Assembly: GCF_027271155.1 (NCBI RefSeq)
Contig: NZ_CP114542.1
Location: 2,232,001 to 2,296,000, forward strand
Direction: 5' to 3'
Source of the DNA: Brevundimonas subvibrioides
GTDB lineage: Bacteria; Pseudomonadota; Alphaproteobacteria; Caulobacterales; Caulobacteraceae
DNA: 64,000 nucleotides
Position 1 is the first letter of the stretch; the number at the start of each line of letters is the position of its first letter. A program made the translations under genes and the position numbers. The notes beneath the pieces were generated by a model that was not told the DNA's origin, did no database searches, and was given only the letters and a program-made list of their open reading frames with translations. This document shows positions 40,117 to 52,123 of this stretch, in pieces.

Positions 40117-40650
40117 ATGGTCACCGCACTCGCCAGATCCGTTCGCAGCCTTGCGCTGAAGATCGCCAGTTACGGCATGATGCATCTGGTCGTGGCCATG
40201 CTGGTGGCGTTCGCCATCACCCGCGACTGGCGCATGGCCCTGGCCATCGGCCTGGTCGAGCCCTTCTTCCAGACCATCGCCTATTCCATCCACGACCGGA
40301 TCTGGCACCGGATCGAACACCGTCGTCGCCGTAGCGGCATGGAAGAGACCGCCGAGGCCTTCACGGCCCGTCTGGACCTGATGAACGCCGATGAGCAGGC
40401 GCGCGCCCACGGGCACCACGGCCACAGCCACGCCCTGCCTTCGCTGAAGAAGATCGCGGTGAAGACCGTGACCTACGGCATCATGCATTTCGTGGTGGCG
40501 GTGTCGGTGGCCTTCGCGATCACGCAGGACATCCGCGTCGCCCTGACGGTCGGGGTCATCGAGCCCCTCGTGCAGATGGTGTTCTTCGCCATCCACGACC
40601 GCATCTGGACCGGCCGCGAAGCCCGGCGGGCGACGACCCGGACGGCCTGA
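40117..40650 (+). CDS. DUF2061 membrane protein with duplicated domain
   Basis: 177 aa. Two copies of the DUF2061 module (about 8-62 and 105-165) each read KI.SYGMMH/KTVTYGIMH, a hydrophobic helix, AFAITRD/AFAITQD, a second helix and IHDRIW. A histidine-rich linker (HGHHGHSHA) joins them. The family is small membrane proteins of unknown role. I use ATG 40117 rather than GTG 40096. The internal duplication and His-rich linker hint at metal binding but nothing more can be said. Confidence 0.85.
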   Translation: MVTALARSVRSLALKIASYGMMHLVVAMLVAFAITRDWRMALAIGLVEPFFQTIAYSIHDRIWHRIEHRRRRSGMEETAEAFTARLDLMNADEQARAHGHHGHSHALPSLKKIAVKTVTYGIMHFVVAVSVAFAITQDIRVALTVGVIEPLVQMVFFAIHDRIWTGREARRATTRTA

Positions 40651-40656
40651 GGCCCG

Positions 40657-41379
40657 CTACTTCCGGTTCAGCGCCACCAGATAGACCTCGGACGATCCCT
40701 TCCGGCTGGCGGCGGGCTTGACGTATTTCACCTCCTGGAAGGCGGCGCGCAGCTCGGCCAGCACCCGGCCGGCATCGCCGCCCTGGAAGTTCTTGGTCAC
40801 GAACGATCCGCCGGGCCGCAGCGTGCGGATGGCGAAATCCGAGGCGATCTCGATCAGGGCAATGATCTTCAGGTGATCGGTCTGGCGATGGCCAACGGTG
40901 TTGTGGGCCATGTCCGACAGCACCAGGTCGGGGGGGCCGCCGAGCGCCTCGATCAGCTGCTGGTCCACGCCGGGATCGGTGAAATCGGCCTGGATCAGGG
41001 TCGAGCCCGGGATCGGTTCGATCGGCAGCAGATCCACCCCGACCACCGCCGAGGCTCCGCGATTGACGCACACCTGGACCCAGCCGCCGGGCGCGGCCCC
41101 AAGGTCGACGACGCGCGAGCCCTTCCGGACCAGATGGAACCGGTCGTCGATCTCGCTGAACTTGAAGGCCGCCCGACTGCGCCAGCCCTCGGCGCGGGCC
41201 TTTTCCGACCAGGGATCGGCCAGCTGGCGCTTGATCCACTGAATCGAGGACATCGACTTCTTGTCGGCCGTCTTGATCTGGGTGCCCATGCCGCGTCCCT
41301 GGGCCGTGCCGCCGGTAGGCGGCTTGACCATGCGACGGCGCGCTTCGGGAGGCGGCGCGGGCTTTTCATCATCGTTCAT
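40657..41379 (-). CDS. rlmE: 23S rRNA (uridine-2552-2'-O)-methyltransferase RlmE
   Basis: FtsJ/RrmJ family, 240 aa from ATG 41379. A basic Pro-rich N-terminal tail (about 1-40) precedes RSRAAFKFSEIDDRF with the catalytic Lys, SAM motif VVDLGAAPGGWVQVC, VLSDMAHNTVGH (Asp) and FVTKNFQGGD (Lys). It methylates the A-loop of 23S rRNA during 50S assembly. A GTG at 41388 would add three residues. Divergent from the cyclophilin gene. Confidence 0.93.
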   Translation of the reverse strand: MNDDEKPAPPPEARRRMVKPPTGGTAQGRGMGTQIKTADKKSMSSIQWIKRQLADPWSEKARAEGWRSRAAFKFSEIDDRFHLVRKGSRVVDLGAAPGGWVQVCVNRGASAVVGVDLLPIEPIPGSTLIQADFTDPGVDQQLIEALGGPPDLVLSDMAHNTVGHRQTDHLKIIALIEIASDFAIRTLRPGGSFVTKNFQGGDAGRVLAELRAAFQEVKYVKPAASRKGSSEVYLVALNRK

Positions 41380-41447
41380 CGCCCCCACATAGCGCCGACG
41401 GCCCTCAGGGGCTATGACCCCCCGACTTTCCCTCCATGGAGCGCCCG

Positions 41448-41897
41448 ATGGCCGACCAGACCCTGACCCTCACTCTCGAAACCGGCGATGTCGTCATCAA
41501 GCTGCGCCCCGACCTCGCGCCCGGCCACGTGACCCGCATCACCGAGCTGGCGAGCGAAGGCTTCTACGACGGCGTGGTCTTCCACCGCGTGATCCCCGGC
41601 TTCATGGCCCAGGGCGGCGATCCGACCGGCACGGGCACCTCGGGCTCGAAAAAGCCGAACCTGAAGGCTGAGTTCTCCAGCGAGCCGCACGTCCGCGGCA
41701 TCTGCTCCATGGCCCGCACGAACCAGCCGGACACCGCCAACAGCCAGTTCTTCATCGTCTTCGACGACGCCACCTTCCTCGACGGCCAGTACACCGTCTG
41801 GGGCCAGGTGATCGAGGGCATGGACCACGTCGACGCCCTGCCCAAGGGCGAACCGCCCCGCAACCCGGGCAAGATCGTCAAGGCGACGGTCAACTAG
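41448..41897 (+). CDS. Cyclophilin-type peptidyl-prolyl isomerase
   Basis: 149-aa cytoplasmic PPIase with no signal peptide (MADQTLTLTLETGDV). The core VVFHRVIPGFMAQGGDPTG carries the catalytic Arg; MARTNQPDTANSQFFI and LDGQYTVWGQV complete the active site. ATG 41448 is preferred over 41436 because the GGAG at 41439-41442 then serves as ribosome site. A strong terminator follows. Confidence 0.94.
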   Translation: MADQTLTLTLETGDVVIKLRPDLAPGHVTRITELASEGFYDGVVFHRVIPGFMAQGGDPTGTGTSGSKKPNLKAEFSSEPHVRGICSMARTNQPDTANSQFFIVFDDATFLDGQYTVWGQVIEGMDHVDALPKGEPPRNPGKIVKATVN

Positions 41898-41908
41898 ATC
41901 GAACCGGA

Positions 41909-41938
41909 AAGGCGGTCCCTCCGGGGCCGCCTTTTTTG
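41909..41938 (+). terminator. Rho-independent terminator after the cyclophilin gene
   Basis: GGCGGTCCC and GGGCCGCC form a GC-rich stem followed by six T at 41932-41937. It directly abuts the convergent lipoprotein stop. Confidence 0.85.
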
Positions 41939-42484
41939 TCAGTCCCCGCCGGACCAGGCGAACTTGATCCCGGTATAGCTGCGCGCGCCGATGGTGATCG
42001 CGGCCGTCATGGCGGGGGCCTCGCCCTCCCCCAGGTTCCGGCGTGCGGTCGACAGGGCCCCCTGATCCAGCCGGGCATCGAAGGTAACCCGCCCGTGCCC
42101 GGGACTGGTCCCTGTCATGCGAATCCGGCCGTCGCTGACGGCATAGCTGTCGGGCAGGACGCGCTCGGTCGTCTCGCCCGGCACCGAGAATTCCAGCATG
42201 ACCGGCGCGAAGGTCGTGCTGCGCTTGCCGGCTTCCCAGTCCCCGAACTCCGCCGCCTGACCGACGAAGACGCTCGAAAGCTGGAAGTCGTCCGGCCCGA
42301 CCGGGACGACCGGCAGGTAATAGCCGGACAGATCGGCGGTCTGGCTGTGGCTGAAGGCCCCGCCTCGCGGGGTGACCATTTCCACCGCAACGTCGTCATT
42401 ATTCCCCTGCGGCGGCTTCGTCAGATCGCAGCCGGCGAGGGTCAGCGTCGCCAGTGCGGGCCCCAGAATGAAAAACGTGCGCAT
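41939..42484 (-). CDS. Hypothetical lipoprotein
   Basis: 181 aa from ATG 42484. A lipoprotein signal (MRTFFILGPALATLTLAGC, lipobox LAGC, Cys19) is followed by a soluble domain with no family I recognise; segments such as DLSGYYLPVVPVGPDDFQLSS and SVPGETTERVLPDSYAVSDG look beta-rich. It should be anchored to a membrane facing the periplasm. The open frame to 43123 merely overlaps the next gene. Confidence 0.8.
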   Translation of the reverse strand: MRTFFILGPALATLTLAGCDLTKPPQGNNDDVAVEMVTPRGGAFSHSQTADLSGYYLPVVPVGPDDFQLSSVFVGQAAEFGDWEAGKRSTTFAPVMLEFSVPGETTERVLPDSYAVSDGRIRMTGTSPGHGRVTFDARLDQGALSTARRNLGEGEAPAMTAAITIGARSYTGIKFAWSGGD

Positions 42485-42549
42485 GGTCGCTCCTGAACAG
42501 GCCGCGACTGGACCACGCGACGCTGCGGGCGTCCAGCGCGATGCCGTGT

Positions 42550-43179
42550 TCAGGGCAGGTGGATCAGGACCGGCAGCCAGCCCTGCGCCTGGGCCCAGTC
42601 GACGCCCTCGAAGATCGGCACGGCCAGAAGAAAGACCAGGCCGTCGCGGATCGTGGTCAGGAAGAACTGGGGCCGGATGGTCAGCTCGGCGTTGTCGTGC
42701 CACTTGCCGAAATCGGGCCCGAGGCGCGGTGTGCGGGCCATATAGGCGCGATAGGGATCGCCGAACTCGGCCGTCAACCAGGCCTCTTCCTGGCGGATGG
42801 TGAAGTGGAACACCGCCACGGCGATCACCACGAACAGGACGGCCATCGTGGCGCTGCCTGTCTGGGCACCGACGCCGACCGCGCCGAAGTAGCTGAAGAC
42901 GTAAAGCGGATTGCGGCTGATCGAATAGGGACCGGTGGAAACGATCTCGGCCTTCTTGCGACCGCCGATATAGAGCGAGCACCAGGCCCGCCCGACGATG
43001 CTGATGACGATGGCCCCCAGTCCGACCGATTCGATGCCCTCGGAAAGCGGCTGCCCGACCCACGGCGACGACGACACAAAGGCCAGGGCGACGGCGGCCA
43101 GCAAGGCCAGCCCCAGCACCCATTTGCGGATCAGTTGGATACGCTGAAGGTCGAAGGCGTTGGTGGTTGTCACAGTCAT
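42550..43179 (-). CDS. Isoprenylcysteine carboxyl methyltransferase (ICMT)-like membrane protein
   Basis: 209 aa with about four or five membrane helices. The C-terminal half has the SAM-binding signature of ICMT/PEMT-type methyltransferases: GPYSISRNPLYVFSYF and EEAWLTAEFGDPYRAYMARTPR in succession. The substrate of bacterial members is mostly unknown. It lies upstream of the lipoprotein gene on the same strand (65-bp gap). Confidence 0.87.
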   Translation of the reverse strand: MTVTTTNAFDLQRIQLIRKWVLGLALLAAVALAFVSSSPWVGQPLSEGIESVGLGAIVISIVGRAWCSLYIGGRKKAEIVSTGPYSISRNPLYVFSYFGAVGVGAQTGSATMAVLFVVIAVAVFHFTIRQEEAWLTAEFGDPYRAYMARTPRLGPDFGKWHDNAELTIRPQFFLTTIRDGLVFLLAVPIFEGVDWAQAQGWLPVLIHLP

Positions 43180-43265
43180 GTCACGTCCCGGTCACTTTGG
43201 TGACGAAAACGCCAAACCGGAGCGACACGCAAGCGCAATCTTTGCGACTGAAAGTCGCCCGCGGA

Positions 43266-44228
43266 TCAGCGATCCAGCGACCGGTCCAGCGCCCGGAAGG
43301 CGGAAACCGACAGTTCGGTCGAACTGATGAAGACCGCCGGCGTGATTCGCTCGAAATCGTCCGACGGCCGGTGGTAGTCGGGGTGGTAGTCGACGCCCAG
43401 ATAGAGGAAGGGCACACCCGCCGTGAAGAACGGGCCCTGATCCGAGGCCTGGACCCAGTTGTTCTCGCCCGTGTCCTGGGGCGTGTCCTTGCCGAACGCC
43501 AGCGACACAGTGCCATTGGCCGGGATGCCTTCCAGAATCGGACGGAAGGTCGGGTTCTGATAGGTGCCGGTGACCCACAGATGGCCATCGGTCTCGGCGC
43601 GCGCGGTCATGTCGAAATTCAGGTTCATGGCGATCGACGACAGCGGCACCGGCGGGGCCTCGACGAAATGCTTGGCCCCCAGCAGGCCATGTTCCTCGCC
43701 GTCGAAGGCCACGAAGATCACGCTGTGCTCGGGCGGCGCATCCTTCAGACGCGCGGCGATCTCCAGCAGGGTCGCGACACCCGAGGCGTTGTCGTCGGCC
43801 CCGTTGTAGATCTGGCCCTCGTTGACGCCGACGTGGTCGTAATGGGCCGTGACGACGATGTAGCGGTCCGGCACCCGCGTCCCCTGGACCATCCCCAGCA
43901 CATTGACGCCGTTGTAGGTCCTGGGACCCGCGCGGGTCCGTCCCTGGGCCGTCCAGGGCTGCAGGCGACCGACCGGCGGCGCGGCGATCCCCAGGGCCTC
44001 GAGCCGCGACACGATATAGGCCCGTGCCCGCTCGCCGCCCGCGCTGCCCGTATCGCGACCTTCCATGTCGTCGGCCGACAGGATGCGGACATCCGCCAGC
44101 AGCTGGTCATAAGGCGCGGCCGCCGACGCTACCGGGACTGCGGGTGTATCCGCGTCGGTCATGGCCGCACACGACGACAGAAGGACGGCGGCGGTCGTCA
44201 GGACCAGGGTACGGAACGAGAGGGACAT
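43266..44228 (-). CDS. M28 family zinc aminopeptidase, lipoprotein
   Basis: 320 aa. Lipoprotein signal with lipobox LSSC (Cys20), then an M28 peptidase domain. Zinc ligands and catalytic residues are visible in AHYDHVGV, NGADDNASGVATLLE, FVAFDGEEHGLLGAKHF and GVDYHPDYHRPSDDFE. It probably trims peptides in the periplasm. Most close relatives are annotated as M20/M28 aminopeptidases; the specificity is not visible. Confidence 0.92.
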   Translation of the reverse strand: MSLSFRTLVLTTAAVLLSSCAAMTDADTPAVPVASAAAPYDQLLADVRILSADDMEGRDTGSAGGERARAYIVSRLEALGIAAPPVGRLQPWTAQGRTRAGPRTYNGVNVLGMVQGTRVPDRYIVVTAHYDHVGVNEGQIYNGADDNASGVATLLEIAARLKDAPPEHSVIFVAFDGEEHGLLGAKHFVEAPPVPLSSIAMNLNFDMTARAETDGHLWVTGTYQNPTFRPILEGIPANGTVSLAFGKDTPQDTGENNWVQASDQGPFFTAGVPFLYLGVDYHPDYHRPSDDFERITPAVFISSTELSVSAFRALDRSLDR

Positions 44229-44286
44229 GGGGTTTCCTGAAAGGGCCAGACCGCAATAGACGGCGCAGGCCGCCGCGTCAGATTAA

Positions 44287-47642
<3,356 letters not shown>

Positions 47643-47700
47643 GGGGCGGTCTCCATATTCTGAAAGCCTGAGATCGGGGTCGGCCCCGCCGGACGCAAGG

Positions 47701-48090
47701 TCAGAGCGCGCGGACCACATCGGTGCGAGCGAAATCGTCGCCCTTGAACAGCAGGGGTTCGCCGGTCCGCCTGGCCAGCACATAGGCGAAGCAGTCCCCG
47801 AAATTCAGGCGCGCCTCATGATAGCCCTTGCCGAACCTGCGATACGCCATCCGCGCTTCATCGGCCTGCTCGCGGGTCACGTCCACGATGTCCAGACGCG
47901 TCGTCGCAACCAGGGTGTCGAAGGCCTGGCGAGGGATTTCATCCCTGGTCTTGCGATCCACAACCATACCGGCCTCGAAGTAGTTTGCCGCAGAAATCCT
48001 GCATGGTTCCCGCATCATCAGACGCGCGAACTCCGCCGCTTCAGGCTCGTTGAACAGGATGGCGACAAGCGCCGAACTGTCGACGATCAA
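47701..48090 (-). CDS. Type II toxin VapC, PIN-domain ribonuclease
   Basis: 129-aa PIN-domain RNase. The acidic active-site residues are visible: Asp4 ([11 protein letters not shown]), Glu in NYFEAGMVV, and Asp in [12 protein letters not shown]. VapC toxins cut tRNA or rRNA when free of antitoxin. Its start overlaps the vapB stop as ATGA, the usual coupling in such modules. Confidence 0.92.
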   Translation of the reverse strand: MIVDSSALVAILFNEPEAAEFARLMMREPCRISAANYFEAGMVVDRKTRDEIPRQAFDTLVATTRLDIVDVTREQADEARMAYRRFGKGYHEARLNFGDCFAYVLARRTGEPLLFKGDDFARTDVVRAL

Positions 48091-48341
48091 CCCGGTAGCC
48101 CCGTCTCGTCATCGTAGAGAAACGCGGTCGGATCCTCTCCGGGCTCCAGAGGGGTCAGATGCGGCTGAATCGACCGCACCAGCGCCATGATATCTTCCAC
48201 CGTCGCACTGGGTGGCTCGACCGGCTCGCGCGCCAGCTGTTCCCGCAAGGCCACGGTGACCGCCGTAGTCAGGCTTTCGCCGCGCCGCGCCGCCAGCTCC
48301 CTGGCCAGCCTGTGTGTCTCGGGGTTCTTGATGTTCAGCAT
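48087..48341 (-). CDS. Type II antitoxin VapB (Rv0623/PSK family)
   Basis: 84-aa antitoxin. An N-terminal ribbon-helix-helix-like DNA-binding segment ([35 protein letters not shown]) is followed by a flexible C-terminus that would block VapC. It starts at ATG 48341, inside an inverted repeat likely to be its own operator, so the VapB-VapC complex may repress by covering the translation start. Confidence 0.9.
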   Translation of the reverse strand: MLNIKNPETHRLARELAARRGESLTTAVTVALREQLAREPVEPPSATVEDIMALVRSIQPHLTPLEPGEDPTAFLYDDETGLPG

Positions 48342-48361
48342 GGTAGACCGTCTTCTACCAT
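48340..48361. promoter_or_regulatory. Inverted repeat, candidate VapBC operator
   Basis: ATGGTAGA (48340-48347) and TCTACCAT (48354-48361) are perfect complements around a 6-bp spacer. The repeat overlaps the first two bases of the vapB start codon and extends upstream, as expected for an autoregulatory toxin-antitoxin operator. Confidence 0.65.
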
Positions 48362-48375
48362 GCGTCCGACAGCCC

Positions 48376-50187
48376 TCAAAGCGGCGCGCACTGGCGCTCC
48401 AGCCAGCCCCGGACCTCGCCGTCCAGCAGCGGACCGACCCTGGCCAGGGTCTCGGCATGATAGGCGTCGACATAGGCCCGTTCGCCGGCCGTCAGCAGAT
48501 CGACGTCGATCAGCCGCCGGTCCAGCGGCGCGAAGGTCAGTTGTTCGAACCCGTGCATCGGCCGCTCGCCTCCGGGGACCGGCTCGGGCGGCGTGACCAC
48601 CTGCAGGGTCTCGATGCGGATGCCCCAGTGCCCTTCGCGGTAGTAGCCCGGTTCATTCGACAGGATCATGCCGGTCAGCAGCGGTTGGCTGTTGACCGCC
48701 TTGGCGATCCGCTGCGGCCCCTCGTGGACCCCCAGATAGCTGCCGACGCCGTGACCGGTGCCGTGGTCGTAATCCAGCCCTGCCATCCACATCGGCGCGC
48801 GGGCCAGGGCGTCGAGCTGATGGCCGCTGGTGCCCGCCGGGAAGCGGATCACGGCCATGGCGATATGCGCCCTGAGCACCAGGGTGAACATGCGCCGCTG
48901 ATCGGCCGAGGGCTCGCCGATGGCCAGGGTCCGGGTCACGTCGGTCGTCCCGTCCAGATACTGTCCGCCGCCGTCGACCAGCAGCAGCGACCCCGGCTCC
49001 ATCTTGCGGATCGTCCGCGTCACGGGCTTGTAGTGGGGCAAGGCCGCGTTCGGGCCGACGCCTGCGATGGTGTCGAAGCTCAGGTCCTTCAGCGCCCCGG
49101 TCTCCTCGCGGAACCGCTCCAGCGCCTCGACCACGCCGCGCTCGTCCGGCAGCTCGACCTGGGCGACCGTATCGACCCAGTGCAGAAACCGGGCGAGAGC
49201 CGCGCCGTCGCGGATATGGGCCTGGCGGCTGCCCTCGATCTCGACCGGGTTCTTGGCCGCGCGCGGCAGGGCGCAGGGGTCCATGCCCTTGACCACCGTC
49301 GCCCCGACCAGGGCCAGCCGGTCGAAATACCAGGCCGACGACTGGGCCGGATCGATCAGGACCCGCACACCCTTCATGCCCTCGAGCGCCTGCGCCAGCT
49401 CGCCGGGGTTCATCAGGGTGACGTCATCGCCCAGCCAGCCGGGCAGTTCATTGGTCACCTTGGCGGGATCGAGAAACAGCATCGCCGTCCCGTTGGCCGC
49501 CACGATGGCCTGGGCCAGAGGCAGGGGCGACCGGATCACATCCCCGCCGCGCACATTGAACAGCCAGGCGATCGACGCCGGCGCCGTCAGGACGCAGGCC
49601 TCGGCCCCTGCGGCCACGATCGCCGCGCCGATGCGGGCGCGCTTCGAGGCACTGGCTTCCCCCGAATACCGGTCCTCGTGGGGGACCACGGGTGCCGAGG
49701 GCTGGGCCGGCCGGGCTTCGGCCCAGGCCTCGTCCACGGGGTTCTGATCCACCGGCTTCAGCGTCGCCCCCGCCTTGGCCGTGGCGCGCTTCAGACGGGC
49801 GAGAGCGTCCGGGCTGTGCAAACGCGGATCGTAGCCGATCACCGCCCCGCCGGGCGCGCGCTCCAGATAGGCCGGGACGCCCCCCTCGACGAGGTCGAGA
49901 ATCTCGAACTGCCCGGCATCGACCTGGGCCCGGACCTGGACCGTGTACCGACCATCGGCGAACACCGCCGCCCGGTCCTTCATCACCACGCCCGCGCCCG
50001 CCGATCCCGTGAAGCCGGTCAGCCAGGCCAGCCTGTCGTTGGCGGCCGGCAGATATTCGTTCTGATGCTCGTCCTCGTGCGGGACCAGAAATCCGTCCAG
50101 CCCCTGCCGGGCCATCGCGGCCCGCACGAGCGGAAGGTGTTTCGCCCCGAAGGACGGATCGGTGGTTTCGTCGAAGGTCTGGCGCAT
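48376..50187 (-). CDS. Xaa-Pro aminopeptidase (aminopeptidase P family)
   Basis: 603-aa metallopeptidase removing N-terminal residues before proline. It has creatinase-like N-terminal domains (about 1-300) and a pita-bread catalytic domain with metal ligands in [42 protein letters not shown] and GIRIETL. The length fits the long, eukaryote-like aminopeptidase P class. Start ATG 50187 ([12 protein letters not shown]). It lies 17 bp after the prmA stop on the same strand, so is probably co-transcribed with it. Confidence 0.93.
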   Translation of the reverse strand: MRQTFDETTDPSFGAKHLPLVRAAMARQGLDGFLVPHEDEHQNEYLPAANDRLAWLTGFTGSAGAGVVMKDRAAVFADGRYTVQVRAQVDAGQFEILDLVEGGVPAYLERAPGGAVIGYDPRLHSPDALARLKRATAKAGATLKPVDQNPVDEAWAEARPAQPSAPVVPHEDRYSGEASASKRARIGAAIVAAGAEACVLTAPASIAWLFNVRGGDVIRSPLPLAQAIVAANGTAMLFLDPAKVTNELPGWLGDDVTLMNPGELAQALEGMKGVRVLIDPAQSSAWYFDRLALVGATVVKGMDPCALPRAAKNPVEIEGSRQAHIRDGAALARFLHWVDTVAQVELPDERGVVEALERFREETGALKDLSFDTIAGVGPNAALPHYKPVTRTIRKMEPGSLLLVDGGGQYLDGTTDVTRTLAIGEPSADQRRMFTLVLRAHIAMAVIRFPAGTSGHQLDALARAPMWMAGLDYDHGTGHGVGSYLGVHEGPQRIAKAVNSQPLLTGMILSNEPGYYREGHWGIRIETLQVVTPPEPVPGGERPMHGFEQLTFAPLDRRLIDVDLLTAGERAYVDAYHAETLARVGPLLDGEVRGWLERQCAPL

Positions 50188-50204
50188 GACCGTTCGATAC
50201 GCCG

Positions 50205-51074
50205 TCAGCCCATCCGCCTCAACACCAGGGCGCTCCAGGCGTCGCGGTGGATGCGCCGCTCCAGCCGGAAGCCGCGCGACAGATAGGCCGCCGACACGCG
50301 CCGCTCCTGCGTCCGCAACAGGCCCGACAGGATCGCCACGCCGCCGATGCGCAGGCTCATCTTGATATCCTGCGACAGGGCGACCAGCGGCGGGGCCAGG
50401 ATGTTGGCGAACACCAGGTCATAGGGTGCGCCCGCCCGAACCCTGATGTCGTTCAGACCGGAGGCATGGACGAAGCGGGCGTGGGCCTGATTCAGCTTCG
50501 CGTTCTCGTTGGCGATCCGCACGGAGGGCGCGTCGATGTCGGTGCCGACCGCCAGGGCCGCCCCCGTCCGCGCCGCCGCGATCGCCAGCACGCCCGTGCC
50601 GCACCCGACGTCCAGCACCTTTTCGAACCGCTCGCGCTTCAGCAGTTCGTCATAGGCGACCAGACACCCGACGGTCGTCCCGTGATGCCCGGTGCCGAAG
50701 GCCGCGCCGGCGTCGATCTTCAGGTTCACGGCATTGGGCGGCACCCGGCCCTGGTCGTGCGCGCCATAGACGAAGAACCGCCCCGCCCGCACCGGCGGCA
50801 GGCCTGACAGGGACATGGCCAGCCAGTCGGCATCGGCCAGGGGCTCCACCTTGACCGTCACGCCGGGGTGCGCGGCCAGGCGCGCGGTCAGGGCCTCGAC
50901 TTCCTCTTCGGACGTCGGAAAGGCGTCGATGCGCCAGACGTCCCGGTCCTCGTCTTCCTCCAGGATGGAATAGGTCGCGCCTTCCAGCAGGACGTCGGAA
51001 TCGATGTCTGCGGCCGCGGCCTCGGCGGCGGCGCGAGAGCCACGGGCGATAATCTGGACGGGGTTATGGGACAT
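50205..51074 (-). CDS. prmA: Ribosomal protein L11 methyltransferase
   Basis: 289-aa SAM-dependent enzyme that trimethylates ribosomal protein L11. An N-terminal substrate-recognition domain precedes the Rossmann methyltransferase with [30 protein letters not shown] and [13 protein letters not shown], the last being the PrmA signature NILAxPL. Divergent from the histone-like gene across 101 bp. Confidence 0.93.
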   Translation of the reverse strand: MSHNPVQIIARGSRAAAEAAAADIDSDVLLEGATYSILEEDEDRDVWRIDAFPTSEEEVEALTARLAAHPGVTVKVEPLADADWLAMSLSGLPPVRAGRFFVYGAHDQGRVPPNAVNLKIDAGAAFGTGHHGTTVGCLVAYDELLKRERFEKVLDVGCGTGVLAIAAARTGAALAVGTDIDAPSVRIANENAKLNQAHARFVHASGLNDIRVRAGAPYDLVFANILAPPLVALSQDIKMSLRIGGVAILSGLLRTQERRVSAAYLSRGFRLERRIHRDAWSALVLRRMG

Positions 51075-51175
51075 TTATTCAAACACCGGTATCATTGCGA
51101 ATCGATACTATTGAGTTCGCGGCCGTGCTCTCCCGCACCGGTCGCGTTCGTTCCAACCGAGGGGTCGGGGAATAC

Positions 51176-51766
51176 ATGGCCAAGTCACCGTCTACTGCGT
51201 CGCCCAAGGCGTCCGCCGCTTCCAAGCCTAAACCGGCACCGAAGTCGAGCGCCGCGAAGACCGCTACCGCCGCCAAGGCAGCCGCTCCGGTCAAGACGAC
51301 CGCCGCGAAGCCGGCCAAGGCCCCTGCGGTGAAGGCCGCCGCCGCCAAGGCCCCGGCACCCAAGGCACCAGCAAAGACAACCGCTGCCAAGGCTCCCGCC
51401 GCCAAGGCTGCGGCACCCAAGGCCGCGAAGACCTCGGCCCCGGCTCCGAAGACTCCGGCTCCCAAGGCCCCGGCCCCAAAGGCCGCCGCCAAGCCCGCAC
51501 CGAAGGCGGCCGCAAAGGCCCCTGCCGCAAAGGCCGCGCCAAAGACGTCGGCTCCGAAGGCCGCTGCGCCGAAGCCCGCCGCCAAGCCGGCCGCAACGGC
51601 CGCGGCCAAGCCCGCCGTGGCGCCGGCATCGGCCCCCGCAAGCAAGCCTGCCGTGACGCCGGCCCCGGCCGCCGCCGCGCCGGTGACGCCCCCCGCATCC
51701 AAGGCTCCGGAGCCGAAGAAGGGCTTCTTCGACAAGCTGGCCGACGCGATCTTCGGCAAGCGCTGA
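51176..51766 (+). CDS. Ala/Lys/Pro-rich histone H1-like protein
   Basis: 196 aa. Nearly the whole chain (about 5-175) is irregular repeats of AAKAPA, APKAA and KPAA type, almost exclusively Ala, Lys, Pro, Thr and Ser. It ends in a distinct helix KGFFDKLADAIFGKR. Composition resembles the tails of histone H1 and bacterial H1-like DNA-binding proteins (AlgP, Hc1), so nucleoid binding is plausible. ATG 51176 follows a GGGG ribosome site; the frame opens at 51095 but has no better start. The C-terminal helix differs from AlgP KPAA tails and could bind membrane or partner. Confidence 0.75.
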   Translation: MAKSPSTASPKASAASKPKPAPKSSAAKTATAAKAAAPVKTTAAKPAKAPAVKAAAAKAPAPKAPAKTTAAKAPAAKAAAPKAAKTSAPAPKTPAPKAPAPKAAAKPAPKAAAKAPAAKAAPKTSAPKAAAPKPAAKPAATAAAKPAVAPASAPASKPAVTPAPAAAAPVTPPASKAPEPKKGFFDKLADAIFGKR

Positions 51767-51784
51767 TCCCTTCCGGAATGCGAA

Positions 51785-51815
51785 ACGCCGGGCGGTGCGA
51801 ACCGCCCGGCGTTTT
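51785..51815 (+). terminator. Rho-independent terminator after the histone-like gene
   Basis: ACGCCGGGCGG (51785-51795) pairs perfectly with CCGCCCGGCGT (51802-51812) around a 6-base loop, then T. It can serve both this gene and the convergent DUF3126 gene. Confidence 0.85.
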
Positions 51816-51839
51816 CATGTCTGGCGAACGGCGGACCGA

Positions 51840-52052
51840 TCAGTCGGCCGGCAGGTCCTCGGCCAGGATCGCCATCTCGAACATGAAGCTGCCGTCCTCG
51901 TCCTCGTCCTCGAAGACGACGCCGATGAACTCGTCCCCGACATAGACCTCGGCCGAGTCGTTCACCTTGGCGCGGGCCTTCACGATGATGCCACCCGTGT
52001 TGAAGGTGCGCTTCAGGTGGGTCTCGATACGCTTCATGTCAGCGTCGTTCAT
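51840..52052 (-). CDS. DUF3126 family protein
   Basis: 70-aa acidic protein (MNDADMKRIETHLKRTF ... MAILAEDLPAD), matching DUF3126, a small family found in Alphaproteobacteria. Residues about 38-60 contain VYVGDEFIGVVFEDEDEDG. Function is unknown. The cysE stop lies 71 bp upstream on the same strand. Confidence 0.87.
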   Translation of the reverse strand: MNDADMKRIETHLKRTFNTGGIIVKARAKVNDSAEVYVGDEFIGVVFEDEDEDGSFMFEMAILAEDLPAD

Positions 52053-52123
52053 GGCGGGCCTCGGGGGTCTGGAAATGAGCGTCGGACCCTAGAGAAGCGG
52101 CTCTCGTAAGGAAACCCCGGCCT

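Noticed and set aside
48087..48473. Longer start for the VapB antitoxin
   Set aside because: The extra codons run back through the inverted repeat into the aminopeptidase gene; ATG 48341 gives the normal family N-terminus.
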